Below the pieces are notes generated by a model. The model made no database searches. It was given only the letters and a program-made list of their open reading frames with translations, and was not told the origin of the DNA. This document shows positions 8,212-15,022 of a stretch of DNA of 16,022 nucleotides, in pieces. Both the position numbers and the translations under genes were made by a program. How positions within the stretch are numbered: the stretch's first letter is position 1; the number at the start of each line of letters is the position of its first letter. The stretch covers positions 1 through 16,022 of the forward strand of contig CAJUHX010000016.1 in the NCBI GenBank assembly GCA_910586455.1, given 5' to 3'. This stretch comes from an uncultured Muribaculaceae bacterium (GTDB taxonomy: Bacteria > Bacteroidota > Bacteroidia > Bacteroidales > Muribaculaceae).

Positions 8212-8763
8212 ATGAAAGCCTTGAATGTAAATTATGTAGGTCAGACACGTCTGTGGTGGCTTGTGCTGCTTGTGGGCATACTGCTTGTGATAGGAGGATT
8301 CGCTTATTGGTTCTGGCCCAATGCGGGCTATGCTGTGGCCTCACAGATTTTCGGCTGGCTCCTTGTGCTTGCCGGAGTAGTCCAGCTTTGCACCTCGGCA
8401 GGTCCCAACCGCCCCAAGGGCTGGGGATGGTGGCTCGCAGGAGGAATGATTGACATGTTTATCGGTTTTATGCTCGTGCGCAGCATAATCCTCAGCGAAA
8501 TGGTATTTCCATACTTCCTTGCCTTTGTGTTCATATTCTGGGGCATAGAGGCTCTTGTAAAGGCATGCACTTCGCGTGGCCGTTACTGGTGGATTGGAAT
8601 CATCAACGGTATTCTGCTGACAATCATAGGTTTCTTCTTCCTTGAGGCCGGCTATGCCAGCGACATGTTCATGGTTTCGTTCCTCACCTCCATTGCCTTT
8701 ATCTACTGGGGATTCACCATTGCCATAGCCTCGTACGACATGAAGCCTGCAGAGCGGAGATGA
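8212..8763 (+). CDS. HdeD-like (DUF308) six-helix membrane protein
   Basis: This is a small inner-membrane protein of 183 aa with about six hydrophobic helices (~14-34, 40-60, 73-91, 96-117, 124-144, 152-173) and short loops. The WWLVLLVGILLVIGG opening and paired three-helix layout match the HdeD/DUF308 family. That family is linked to acid-stress resistance in enterobacteria, but its molecular role is not known and a role here is not shown. The start ATG at 8212 follows an A/T-rich leader (8198-8211), typical of Bacteroidetes ribosome binding, which does not use a strong Shine-Dalgarno. No TAnnTTTG promoter is apparent upstream. It stands alone between divergent mutS2 and a hairpin at 8793-8830. 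Confidence 0.85.
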   Translation: MKALNVNYVGQTRLWWLVLLVGILLVIGGFAYWFWPNAGYAVASQIFGWLLVLAGVVQLCTSAGPNRPKGWGWWLAGGMIDMFIGFMLVRSIILSEMVFPYFLAFVFIFWGIEALVKACTSRGRYWWIGIINGILLTIIGFFFLEAGYASDMFMVSFLTSIAFIYWGFTIAIASYDMKPAERR

Positions 8764-8792
8764 CATTTTAGAGCTTGTTCAAAAAATCTTAT

Positions 8793-8830
8793 CAGAAGTT
8801 TCACACAGGGTGTTCCTCTGTGTGATTCTG
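8793..8830 (+). terminator. Probable terminator hairpin after the HdeD-like gene
   Basis: 8801-8808 (TCACACAG) pair exactly with 8818-8825. An outer 5-bp helix (8793-8797 with 8826-8830) extends the stem across a 3-nt bulge. It lies ~30 bases past the stop. The following sequence is only moderately T-rich, so the efficiency is uncertain. Confidence 0.5.
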
Positions 8831-8923
8831 TCTGAACGCCATTGTTGTATACATAATTTTGGCAAAAATAGTTAAAAACATCTTATATAGTGGTAAAGCA
8901 GGCTCTATGTCGCAGAAAATTTG

Positions 8924-8931
8924 TATCTTTG
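8924..8931 (+). promoter_or_regulatory. Candidate -7 box for the W/Y/G-rich secreted protein
   Basis: TATCTTTG is an exact TAnnTTTG match 57 bases upstream of the ATG at 8989. No good TTTG is found at 19-21 bp upstream, so only the -7 element supports it. A weaker alternative, TAACTTTTG, begins at 8935. Confidence 0.45.
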
Positions 8932-8988
8932 GTTTAACTTTTGGCTTATAATAAAGTCTAACTTGTAAAACCATTATTTATACACGAT

Positions 8989-10143
8989 ATGAAACGCTTA
9001 GCACGATACATACTCGTAGCCGCAGGAATACTTTCCGTGGCGGCTCCGGCTATGGCTCAGGATTATTACGACGACATCTACGGAGGTCCGCGCAAGCAGT
9101 CCAAGCCAAAGAAGCAGCAGACTGCGGATTATCAGGTTGCCGATTACGCGGCTGCCGACAGCTATGCTCCCTCGGGTTCTCTCGACATGGACGTGGACAC
9201 ATACAACCGCCGTGGACAGTTTCTGGTTTCGGATTCTGTGGCAAACGACTCTACAGGTATCGGCGACACCTTTGCCTATACACGTCGTATCGAGCGCTTC
9301 CATAACCCCGATGTGGTGACAGAAAGCGGCGATACCACTCTGTGCGATTACTATTACTCCACACCACAGCAGACCAATATAAATGTATATGTGGTGGACA
9401 ACACTCCGTACTACCCATATTCGTGGGCTTGGCGCTACGGCAATCCGTGGTACTGGAACGTGTACGGCCCCGCCTATGTGGGCTGGGGCGGCTGGCATGG
9501 CGGCTGGTACGCCCCCTTCTGGTATGACCCATACCCCTGGGGATGGTCGTGGGGCTGGACATGGGCTCCCGGATGGGGACACGGCTGGTGTCCCGGATGG
9601 GGACATGGCTGGGGCCCGTCGGTAGCCTGGCGTCCGAGTACTCCCGGAGCTGCACGTCCGCACCGTCCCACCGGATCAGGCATGAACTCTGGCCATGGCA
9701 TCTCCTCGGGCAACCATTACGCCGGTAACACCGGTCGTCCGGGCAATATGGGCCGTCCGATTGGTTCGAACAACAACTCGTTCAGCGGCAGCACCCTGCG
9801 TCCCGGTTACAGCGGCACATCGTCGTCGTCGGTTACAGCCCGTCCCGGCACTCGCCCCAATCCGTCGCAGGGCACCTATACTCCTTACGGAGCAGGCACC
9901 CGTGGCCGCAACTCGTCGGGTGTACACACCGGCACTTCGACACGCAACAGCACACCCTCGCGCGACAGCTATAACAACAGCAACCGCAAATCATATAACA
10001 GCAATAACCGCAGCTCGTACAACAACAGCAGCCGCAGAAGTTACGGCAGTGGTTCCGGCAGCTACGGCACCCGTGGCGGCGGCAGCAGCGGTCGAATGGG
10101 CGGTGGCAGCACCGGAGGCGGTGGCAGTCGCGGTCGTCGATAA
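8989..10143 (+). CDS. Secreted low-complexity protein: W/Y/G-rich core and basic S/N/G/R-rich tail
   Basis: I do not recognise the function. The 384-aa protein starts with a clear signal peptide (residues 1-23, APAMA/QD). An acidic, Tyr/Asp-containing N-terminal stretch (24-~120) follows, then a core (~135-215) extremely rich in Trp, Tyr, Gly and Pro (for example PYPWGWSWGWTWAPGWGHGW). The rest (~215-384) is a low-complexity Ser/Asn/Gly/Arg tail ending in GGGGSRGRR, with a strongly positive net charge. There is one Cys in the core and no catalytic motif. The core contains a 24-bp tandem repeat. Similar aromatic-rich exported proteins occur in Bacteroidales, annotated only as hypothetical. A matrix, adhesive or envelope-associated role would fit the composition but is a guess. 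A hairpin separates it from the OmpP1 gene downstream. Confidence 0.8.
   Translation: MKRLARYILVAAGILSVAAPAMAQDYYDDIYGGPRKQSKPKKQQTADYQVADYAAADSYAPSGSLDMDVDTYNRRGQFLVSDSVANDSTGIGDTFAYTRRIERFHNPDVVTESGDTTLCDYYYSTPQQTNINVYVVDNTPYYPYSWAWRYGNPWYWNVYGPAYVGWGGWHGGWYAPFWYDPYPWGWSWGWTWAPGWGHGWCPGWGHGWGPSVAWRPSTPGAARPHRPTGSGMNSGHGISSGNHYAGNTGRPGNMGRPIGSNNNSFSGSTLRPGYSGTSSSSVTARPGTRPNPSQGTYTPYGAGTRGRNSSGVHTGTSTRNSTPSRDSYNNSNRKSYNSNNRSSYNNSSRRSYGSGSGSYGTRGGGSSGRMGGGSTGGGGSRGRR
9568..9612 (+). repeat. Tandem 24-bp repeat inside the W/G-rich core
   Basis: 9568-9588 and 9592-9612 are 21-bp copies differing at one base (C/T in the Gly-His codon pair), with a 24-bp period. They encode two consecutive PGWGHGW units. 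This is a sign of slippage or duplication in a low-complexity gene. Confidence 0.85.
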
Positions 10144-10157
10144 ATATAACAGCAGAT

Positions 10158-10202
10158 GCAACCTCCGTATGGCACTCCAGGCCGTGCGGAAGTTGCGTTT
10201 TC
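10158..10202 (+). terminator. Probable intrinsic terminator between the W/Y/G-rich gene and the OmpP1 gene
   Basis: 10158-10167 pair with 10187-10196 (10 bp with one C/A mismatch), followed by GTTTTC. The loop contains a further short GCAC/GTGC pairing. It begins 14 bases after the stop at 10143. If it works, the OmpP1-like gene at 10232 is transcribed separately or by readthrough; no clear -7 box lies in the remaining ~30 bases. Confidence 0.55.
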
Positions 10203-10231
10203 AATCCAACGTTTAAGCTAAATCGTTATTT

Positions 10232-11845
10232 ATGAAGAGAATAATTATCCCGGCTATCATTGCTGCCGTACCGGCAGTAGCCGCAGCACAATCGCCTGTA
10301 CAGGCCGATGCACTCTCTCAGACCGAATTACGCGGTACCGCTCGTTTTATGGGTATGGGCGGCGCATTTACCGCCCTTGGCGGCGACCTCTCTACTCTTG
10401 GCCAGAACCCTGCCGGTATAGGCGTATATTCGCGCAGCGATGTGGGTATCACACTCGATATCAACATGCGCGGCTATAAGTCGGAAACTCCCGGATATAC
10501 TTTTAAGGAAAATCAGACCAAAGCCTTTGTGAACAATCTGGCATACGTTGGCGCAATAAATCTCGACGGTGCACTGCGCAACTTCAACTGGGGTGTAAGT
10601 TATGGCCGCAAAACATCGTTTGACCGTATCACCAAGGGCTATAATTATCCTACTCAGACATCGCTCTCAAACTACATAGCGGCTTTTTCGGGGGGGTATT
10701 CGCCTGCCGACCTCGGCTTTAACGAGGCCGACAAATATAACCCGTATCTCGACAGCGATTGCGACTGGCTGAGCATACTGGGCTATACATCATATATGAT
10801 TAACCCTTCGGGAACCAACCAGTACGCCGGCCTCTATGTACCTGGACAGACAACCGGCGACGCCGCCTATGTAGTACGTGAGAGCGGCTATGTCGACGAG
10901 TACAACATAGACTTCGGCGGAAATATCAGTGACGTTGTTTACTGGGGTATAGGCGTAGGCATCAACGACCTCAGCTATTTCCGCTATACCAACTACAGTG
11001 AGAGCATGGAAAACGCTCAGGTAATCTCCGGAAACTCTATTGTAAAAGGTAACGCGGGCTTCGAGCTTGCCAACGACAACCATATCTGGGGTAGCGGCTG
11101 CAATGTGAAGTTAGGTCTTATCGTACGCCCAATTAATGAACTGCGTATAGGTCTGGCCGTACATACCCCCACATGGTACAGCCTCAATCATAGTTACAAA
11201 GCTTATACCGGCTACAGTTATTACGACCCCAACAAGCCTGAGGTTGAGAAAGAAAATCCTTACGAAGGCAATGAAGAAACCGACTGGGCCTCTTTCTCGT
11301 CGAAGCTCAACACCCCCTGGCGTCTTATGTTGGGTGTGGCCGGTGTGATTGACAACCGGGCCATAATAAGCCTCGACTATGAGCGCCAGTTCTACAACAG
11401 CATGAGCACTAAGCGTCAGAGCTATAACGGCTACTATTATAATTCGTTCGAATCGGCCGACGATGTCAACGACGCCATCGACCAATACTACAAGGGTTCG
11501 AACATAATCCGTGTGGGTCTTGAATATCGTGTGACTCCTCAGTTCAGTCTGCGCCTGGGTTACAATGCCCAGACTTCGAACGTGACCAAGGACGCTGAGG
11601 ACGGCATGTACGAGATTATGACTACCGGCACCGACCCCAGCTACTCGTTCGACAAAACCACCCAGTACATCACCGCCGGTCTGGGCTACCGCTACAAAAT
11701 GTGGTATATCGATGCCGCATACGTGTACAAGAATCGAAAAAGTACCTTCCACGCCTACACCGACTTCAACGGCTTCGAGGCTCCCTCGGCTTCGGTTACC
11801 GACAATAACCACTCGATAGTGCTTTCCACCGGTTTCCGATTCTGA
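10232..11845 (+). CDS. OmpP1/FadL/TodX-family outer-membrane transport protein
   Basis: This is a beta-barrel outer-membrane protein of the hydrophobic-substrate channel family, often labelled 'hemin receptor' in Bacteroides genomes without proof. It has 537 aa and a signal peptide of ~19 residues (AVAAA/QS). The N-terminal hatch-like region is typical: GTARFMGMGGAFTALGGDLS, then the hallmark NPAGIGVY near residue 60. Many alternating aromatic/polar strands follow, and the last residues (IVLSTGFRF) end in Phe, as outer-membrane barrels do for BAM recognition. The predicted strands carry many Tyr and Asn residues. The substrate is unknown; fatty acids, aromatics or other hydrophobic molecules are handled by relatives. 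It may be partly co-transcribed with the secreted W/Y/G-rich gene upstream (88 bp gap with a hairpin). Confidence 0.88.
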   Translation: MKRIIIPAIIAAVPAVAAAQSPVQADALSQTELRGTARFMGMGGAFTALGGDLSTLGQNPAGIGVYSRSDVGITLDINMRGYKSETPGYTFKENQTKAFVNNLAYVGAINLDGALRNFNWGVSYGRKTSFDRITKGYNYPTQTSLSNYIAAFSGGYSPADLGFNEADKYNPYLDSDCDWLSILGYTSYMINPSGTNQYAGLYVPGQTTGDAAYVVRESGYVDEYNIDFGGNISDVVYWGIGVGINDLSYFRYTNYSESMENAQVISGNSIVKGNAGFELANDNHIWGSGCNVKLGLIVRPINELRIGLAVHTPTWYSLNHSYKAYTGYSYYDPNKPEVEKENPYEGNEETDWASFSSKLNTPWRLMLGVAGVIDNRAIISLDYERQFYNSMSTKRQSYNGYYYNSFESADDVNDAIDQYYKGSNIIRVGLEYRVTPQFSLRLGYNAQTSNVTKDAEDGMYEIMTTGTDPSYSFDKTTQYITAGLGYRYKMWYIDAAYVYKNRKSTFHAYTDFNGFEAPSASVTDNNHSIVLSTGFRF

Positions 11846-11856
11846 TCCTTCAAGGA

Positions 11857-11878
11857 GTGGAGGCAGGGATGCCTCCAC
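11857..11878 (+). terminator. Perfect 9-bp hairpin just after the OmpP1-like gene
   Basis: 11857-11865 pair perfectly with 11870-11878 around a GGGA tetraloop. The hairpin begins 11 bases after the stop. There is no T-tract on either side, so it may be a transcript-stabilising 3' end or half of a two-part terminator with the stem at 11899-11968. Confidence 0.5.
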
Positions 11879-11898
11879 AATTCTCAGGAAGCATATAG

Positions 11899-11968
11899 AA
11901 AGAGAGTGTTGCAGACCGGAAAAATCTCACACCGTGGATGTTCCCTTTTGTTCTGTAACATTCTCTTT
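11899..11968 (+). other. 17-bp stem with two G-U wobbles downstream of the OmpP1-like gene
   Basis: 11899-11915 can pair along their full length with 11952-11968 around a 36-nt loop. In a plus-strand RNA both imperfect positions are G-U wobbles; in the minus-strand RNA they would be A-C mismatches. This favours a plus-strand RNA structure such as a long 3'-UTR, terminator or small RNA. The 3' side ends in CTTT before an AT-rich stretch. No protein is encoded here and no tRNA fold is visible. Confidence 0.4.
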
Positions 11969-12057
11969 AATATAAATTCATGTATGTGAACAGAAAACTT
12001 GTTATTCTGGATATGGTTACTTGTAATTTAGAATGACTTATATTCAGGAATGGAAAA

Positions 12058-13269
12058 CTATAAATTCATTTTAAGGAATTCGCGCAGGTTGAAGTGTTCA
12101 ATGCCGGGATATTCATCGAACCCTCCGGTGATAGGATCCAGTGAGATAACATATTTTGGATAGTTGTCTTTTATTGCAGCAAGATTGCCGAACTCGCGCT
12201 TGACAGTTTCTTCGGATGCAAGTATATATGTCGTTTGAACATATATACGTTTGTCGGCCTTGGTTGCCACGAAGTCAATCTCACCTGCGCGAAGCATGCC
12301 TACCGTGACGTCAAACCCCTGACCTCTAAGATGGTTCCAGACTACATTTTCTATTATTTTTTCGATACTGCCCCGGATATTTGAAGCGCAAATATAATTG
12401 CGGATGCCATGGTCGGAGAAATAATGTTTTTTGTTAGATTCCAGAAGCTTTTTGCCGTGGATATCAAATCGTTCGATAGGAATAGCGAGGAACGCGTCGC
12501 AGAGGTATTTCAGGTAATTCGAAACCGTTTCATCGCTAATTTTTTCGCCCTTGGAGTTAATGTATTTGACTATATTGGCAACTGATATCGGTTTGCCGAT
12601 GTTGTCGGCAACAAAGCGTATTACATTTTCGAGCTGTGTGACATTGCGGACCTTTTCTCTCCTGACTATATCTTTTACAAGGATAGTATTGTATACACCT
12701 TCGAAATAATCATTCATTAGAGATTGCTCCTCTGGTTTAAAAGTGAGCAATCCGGGCAGGCCGCCTATTTTAAGATAATACATAAGCGACTCATCATTGT
12801 CCTCCATATTGTGAAATCGCAGGAATTCGAGGTATGACAGATTGTAAATCTTTATCTCGATATATCGGCCTGAGAGTCGTGTGCCTAATTCACTCGAAAA
12901 GATATAGGCGTTGCTTCCGGTGGCTATAATCTGGCAAAGGTCTTCGGCATGGAAACTCCGCAGTGCGTTTTCGTAATTTTCAATATCCTGGATTTCATCG
13001 ATAAGAAGATAATTTTCAGACCCTGCAGGTAATTTGGCGGAGGCGTAATCATACAGATGTTCGGCAGTCTGTATGTTTCGGAATTCTTGATATTCTTTAT
13101 TGATATATACAATATTTGCTCCCGGCCGGTTATGCTCAAGCCAGTCCTTGAATAGTTCAAGCACCTTGCTCTTTCCTACACGACGTTGACCGACGAGTAT
13201 AAGCATCATACCGCGGTTAATGAGGCTTGCTATCTTTTCTACATATTGAGGGCGAGGGATAAGTTCCAT
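12058..13269 (-). CDS. AAA_14 / DUF4143-type ATPase
   Basis: This is a cytoplasmic ATPase of the widespread but poorly understood AAA_14-DUF4143 family; no confirmed function is known. I use the ATG at 13269 (403 aa); the upstream TTG lies in the -7 box. Walker A GQRRVGKS is at 27-34 and Walker B YLLIDEIQ at 87-94, followed by ATGSNAYIF and LSGRY, characteristic of the family. The C-terminal half has a winged-helix-like stretch (~225-265) and a restriction-endonuclease-like core (GEIDFVA ... YVQTTY). There, Gln-Thr stands where nucleases have Glu-x-Lys, so nuclease activity is doubtful. The gene is visibly more AT-rich than its neighbours and stands alone, suggesting transfer. Family members are often multi-copy in Bacteroidales genomes. 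It could be a stand-alone stress or toxin-like factor, but nothing here proves it. Confidence 0.85.
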   Translation of the reverse strand: MELIPRPQYVEKIASLINRGMMLILVGQRRVGKSKVLELFKDWLEHNRPGANIVYINKEYQEFRNIQTAEHLYDYASAKLPAGSENYLLIDEIQDIENYENALRSFHAEDLCQIIATGSNAYIFSSELGTRLSGRYIEIKIYNLSYLEFLRFHNMEDNDESLMYYLKIGGLPGLLTFKPEEQSLMNDYFEGVYNTILVKDIVRREKVRNVTQLENVIRFVADNIGKPISVANIVKYINSKGEKISDETVSNYLKYLCDAFLAIPIERFDIHGKKLLESNKKHYFSDHGIRNYICASNIRGSIEKIIENVVWNHLRGQGFDVTVGMLRAGEIDFVATKADKRIYVQTTYILASEETVKREFGNLAAIKDNYPKYVISLDPITGGFDEYPGIEHFNLREFLKMNL

Positions 13270-13284
13270 AAGAGTAATTTTTTG

Positions 13285-13316
13285 CAAATATAGTAAACTA
13301 TACTCTATAAAACAAA
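13285..13316 (-). promoter_or_regulatory. Canonical promoter of the AAA_14 ATPase gene
   Basis: On the minus strand TTTG (13316-13313) is followed by 20 bp and TATATTTG (13292-13285). The -7 box ends 15 bases before the ATG at 13269, so the leader is only about 10 nt. The -33 element lies directly beside the T-tract of the preceding terminator. Confidence 0.7.
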
Positions 13317-13317
13317 C

Positions 13318-13359
13318 AAAAAATGCATAGTTTTCCGGGTATACTCGGAAAACTATGCA
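13318..13359 (-). terminator. Intrinsic terminator of the outer-membrane barrel gene (minus strand)
   Basis: 13324-13337 pair perfectly with 13346-13359 (14 bp) around an 8-base loop that includes the palindrome GTATAC. On the minus strand the stem is followed by six T (13323-13318). This matches an intrinsic terminator for transcripts from the gene ending at 13460. The same inverted repeat could also be an operator just upstream of the ATPase promoter. Confidence 0.75.
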
Positions 13360-13399
13360 AATAATGTGGAAATTCCCGGTTATAATAGGGGATTATGTA

Positions 13400-13451
13400 G
13401 TAGTGCCGTCAGGGCAATCCGTGGCGGTTGACGGCGAGAGGCAGTCACTAC
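13400..13451 (-). other. Imperfect stem-loop in the 3' region of the barrel gene
   Basis: 13400-13405 can pair with 13446-13451 and 13406-13411 with 13429-13434, separated on one side by an 11-nt bulge. It sits just past the stop at 13460. It could be a 3'-UTR structure upstream of the main terminator; the support is pairing only. Confidence 0.3.
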
Positions 13452-13459
13452 TCCGATTG

Positions 13460-14134
13460 TCAGAAATTATAACCAAGAGTAACGCTGAAACTGTTGCGGC
13501 GCATCTTGCACAGTTTGCCGTTGACGTCGCGTTTAACCAGCGCCGACGAGCCTACGCCACCGCTGATGCCAATCACGTAGCGGCCCGAGAACGTGGCCGT
13601 GACTCCGAAACCCCACTGGGCGTCGAAGCGGTGCCAGCCGTAGTCAAATAGATTTTTGCTATTTTTGGGCGGAGCTCCCTCGAAATTAGGCTGGGCGTAT
13701 TGCCGGGCGCTTATATTGAAGTTGAACCACGGACCGGTGAACAGCGACAGCGATATGCCGTCGGTGATGTTGAAGCGGTAGCCTAAGTTCAGGGGTATCC
13801 GTATACCTATGTTGCGCACTGTAGCGCTGTATGGCAGGTTGTTTACCATATAGTTCTCTACGCTGAAAGTATTGAAATAGCCCATAACCGAAGGCTCGAA
13901 ATACATGCCTCCATACACCGGCAGGTGATATACCACTCCGCCCGATACACCGGCGCCGCTGGTATAAGTGTCGAGGCTGCCGGAGGGCAGGCTTATGTCG
14001 GCTTGCAGCCGCACACCCCAGCGTAGCGGTTTGGTCGGCGTAGGTTCGTCGGAAGGCAACACGGTCACATCCTGCGCCGAAGCACTGAGTCCGGCGGCAA
14101 CGGCCATTACAAGCAAGCATATATTTTTTTTCAT
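13460..14134 (-). CDS. Small outer-membrane beta-barrel protein (PorT-like)
   Basis: This is an exported 224-aa protein with a signal peptide (residues 1-20, SASA/QD), a short Pro/Asp-rich linker and about eight predicted amphipathic strands. Strands such as LRWGVRLQADISLP, YGGMYFEPSVMGYF, GIRIPLNLGYRF and NSFSVTLGYNF alternate polar and hydrophobic residues, and the protein ends in Phe. This matches the Bacteroidetes outer-membrane beta-barrel domain family, which includes PorT and many paralogues of unknown function. A T9SS role should not be assumed from the fold. The start ATG at 14134 is the only sensible one before the signal peptide. No TAnnTTTG box is seen upstream; the gene is separated from the rubrerythrin gene by a terminator and ends in a clear terminator itself. 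Confidence 0.8.
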   Translation of the reverse strand: MKKNICLLVMAVAAGLSASAQDVTVLPSDEPTPTKPLRWGVRLQADISLPSGSLDTYTSGAGVSGGVVYHLPVYGGMYFEPSVMGYFNTFSVENYMVNNLPYSATVRNIGIRIPLNLGYRFNITDGISLSLFTGPWFNFNISARQYAQPNFEGAPPKNSKNLFDYGWHRFDAQWGFGVTATFSGRYVIGISGGVGSSALVKRDVNGKLCKMRRNSFSVTLGYNF

Positions 14135-14197
14135 AGTTGTACTTTAATTGACGATATTAAAACAACTGTGAAAACGAAATGGTTACGCCTGCCGTAC

Positions 14198-14233
14198 AAA
14201 AAAGCGTCGGGAGTCTAACGACGGCCGACGCTT
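14198..14233 (-). terminator. Intrinsic terminator of the rubrerythrin gene
   Basis: 14202-14210 and 14225-14233 are perfect 9-bp complements around a 14-nt loop. On the minus strand the stem runs into a six-T tract (14203-14198). It lies 43 bases past the rubrerythrin stop codon. Confidence 0.8.
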
Positions 14234-14276
14234 GGTGCATATTTTGGTTTTTGAAGCTTTAGCTTGGAATAGCCTG

Positions 14277-14828
14277 TTATTTTTTGAAGAAACGCTTGTA
14301 CAGACCTTCGAAGCCCTGACCATGACGGGCCTCGTCCTTAGCCATTTCGTGAACGGTGTCGTGGATAGCGTCCAGACCCAGTTCTTTGGCGCGACGAGCA
14401 ATGCGCATTTTGTCTGCGTTGGCACCGGCTTCGGCGGCCATGCGTTTTTCGAGGTTGGTTTTGGTGTCCCATACGCAGTCGCCGAGGAGTTCGGCGAACT
14501 TAGATGCGTGTTCAGCTTCTTCCCATGCGTAGCGCTTGTAGGCCTCGGCTATTTCGGGATAGCCTTCGCGATCGGCCTGACGGGCCATGGCCAGATACAT
14601 GCCTACTTCGGTACATTCGCCGTTGAAATGGGCATTGAGGTCGGCAATCATTTCGGCATCGCAGCCTTTTGCCACACCGATTTCGTGTTCGGTTACGAAC
14701 TGAAGAGATTCAGATTCTACGAGTTCTTTGAATTTCGATTTGGGAGCGCCGCAGAGGGGGCATTTTTCGGGAGCTTCGTCACCTTCGTGGATATAACCGC
14801 AAACGGTGCAGATAAATTTCTTCTTCAT
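14277..14828 (-). CDS. Reverse rubrerythrin (N-terminal rubredoxin domain, C-terminal diiron domain)
   Basis: This is a cytoplasmic non-haem iron peroxidase that protects anaerobes from hydrogen peroxide and oxygen, using NAD(P)H through redox partners. The 183-aa protein begins with a rubredoxin-like FeS4 domain: C7, C10 (CTVCGY) and C23, C26 (CPLCG). The ferritin-like four-helix domain follows at ~45-180, with the diiron ligand pattern E71/E74, E104xxH107, E133 and E166xxH169. Classical rubrerythrin has the opposite domain order; this order is that of the 'reverse rubrerythrins' described in clostridia. All visible ligands are intact. It has its own promoter and terminator, so it is monocistronic. 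Two copies of a 10-bp sequence lie in and below the promoter. Confidence 0.93.
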   Translation of the reverse strand: MKKKFICTVCGYIHEGDEAPEKCPLCGAPKSKFKELVESESLQFVTEHEIGVAKGCDAEMIADLNAHFNGECTEVGMYLAMARQADREGYPEIAEAYKRYAWEEAEHASKFAELLGDCVWDTKTNLEKRMAAEAGANADKMRIARRAKELGLDAIHDTVHEMAKDEARHGQGFEGLYKRFFKK

Positions 14829-14848
14829 AGTTTTATACGTTGTTTGTT

Positions 14849-14884
14849 AGTTGCAAATTCAGATTGTCTTTTGCAGTTGCAAAT
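14849..14884 (-). repeat. 10-bp direct repeat in the rubrerythrin promoter/leader
   Basis: AGTTGCAAAT (plus strand) occurs at 14849-14858 and again at 14875-14884, 26 bp apart. One copy overlaps the -7 box and the other lies in the predicted leader. The spacing of about 2.5 helical turns could suit a dimeric regulator, or the second copy may be a degenerate duplicate of the -7 region. Confidence 0.6.
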
Positions 14885-14910
14885 ATAATGCTTTATTTTG
14901 AATGCAGAAA
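14880..14910 (-). promoter_or_regulatory. Promoter of the rubrerythrin gene
   Basis: On the minus strand TTTC (14910-14907) is followed by 19 bp and TATATTTG (14887-14880). The -7 box is a full consensus match and the -33 has one mismatch. The predicted leader is ~45 nt to the ATG at 14828. Confidence 0.65.
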
Positions 14911-15022
14911 TATTTTTATTAAAAATTGACAAAAGTTTGCCACGTGAAAGATACCGTAAACAACGGATGAGGAAATACACTCTGCAATACTTTTTCCGAA
15001 TGATATAAATTAACAAGTTATT

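Noticed and set aside
8771..8795. Possible insertion-sequence end (GAGCTTGTTC followed by A-run)
   Set aside because: It looks a little like IS termini seen in Bacteroidetes, but there is no matching inverted copy, no target duplication and no transposase in the window.
9568..10140. CRISPR-like or minisatellite array
   Set aside because: The repetition is coding low complexity (PGWGHGW units, then Ser/Asn/Gly/Arg codons) in one intact frame, without repeat-spacer structure.
11899..11968. Miniature transposable element (17-bp imperfect terminal repeats)
   Set aside because: The arms have no flanking target duplication that I can see, and the mismatches are plus-strand wobbles, which fits an RNA structure better.
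11846..12057. tRNA or other standard RNA gene in the intergenic region
   Set aside because: No acceptor stem, anticodon arm or CCA pattern could be assembled; only the two hairpins described are present.
13270..13287. TTG start six codons upstream for the AAA_14 ATPase
   Set aside because: It falls within the consensus -7 box TATATTTG. The ATG at 13269 gives MELIPRP, the usual family start.
14825..15016. 63-codon minus-strand frame between the rubrerythrin and PAP2 genes
   Set aside because: It covers the rubrerythrin promoter and the AT-rich intergenic region. The Lys/Ile/Tyr-rich translation reflects base composition, and there is no separate promoter or conserved feature.
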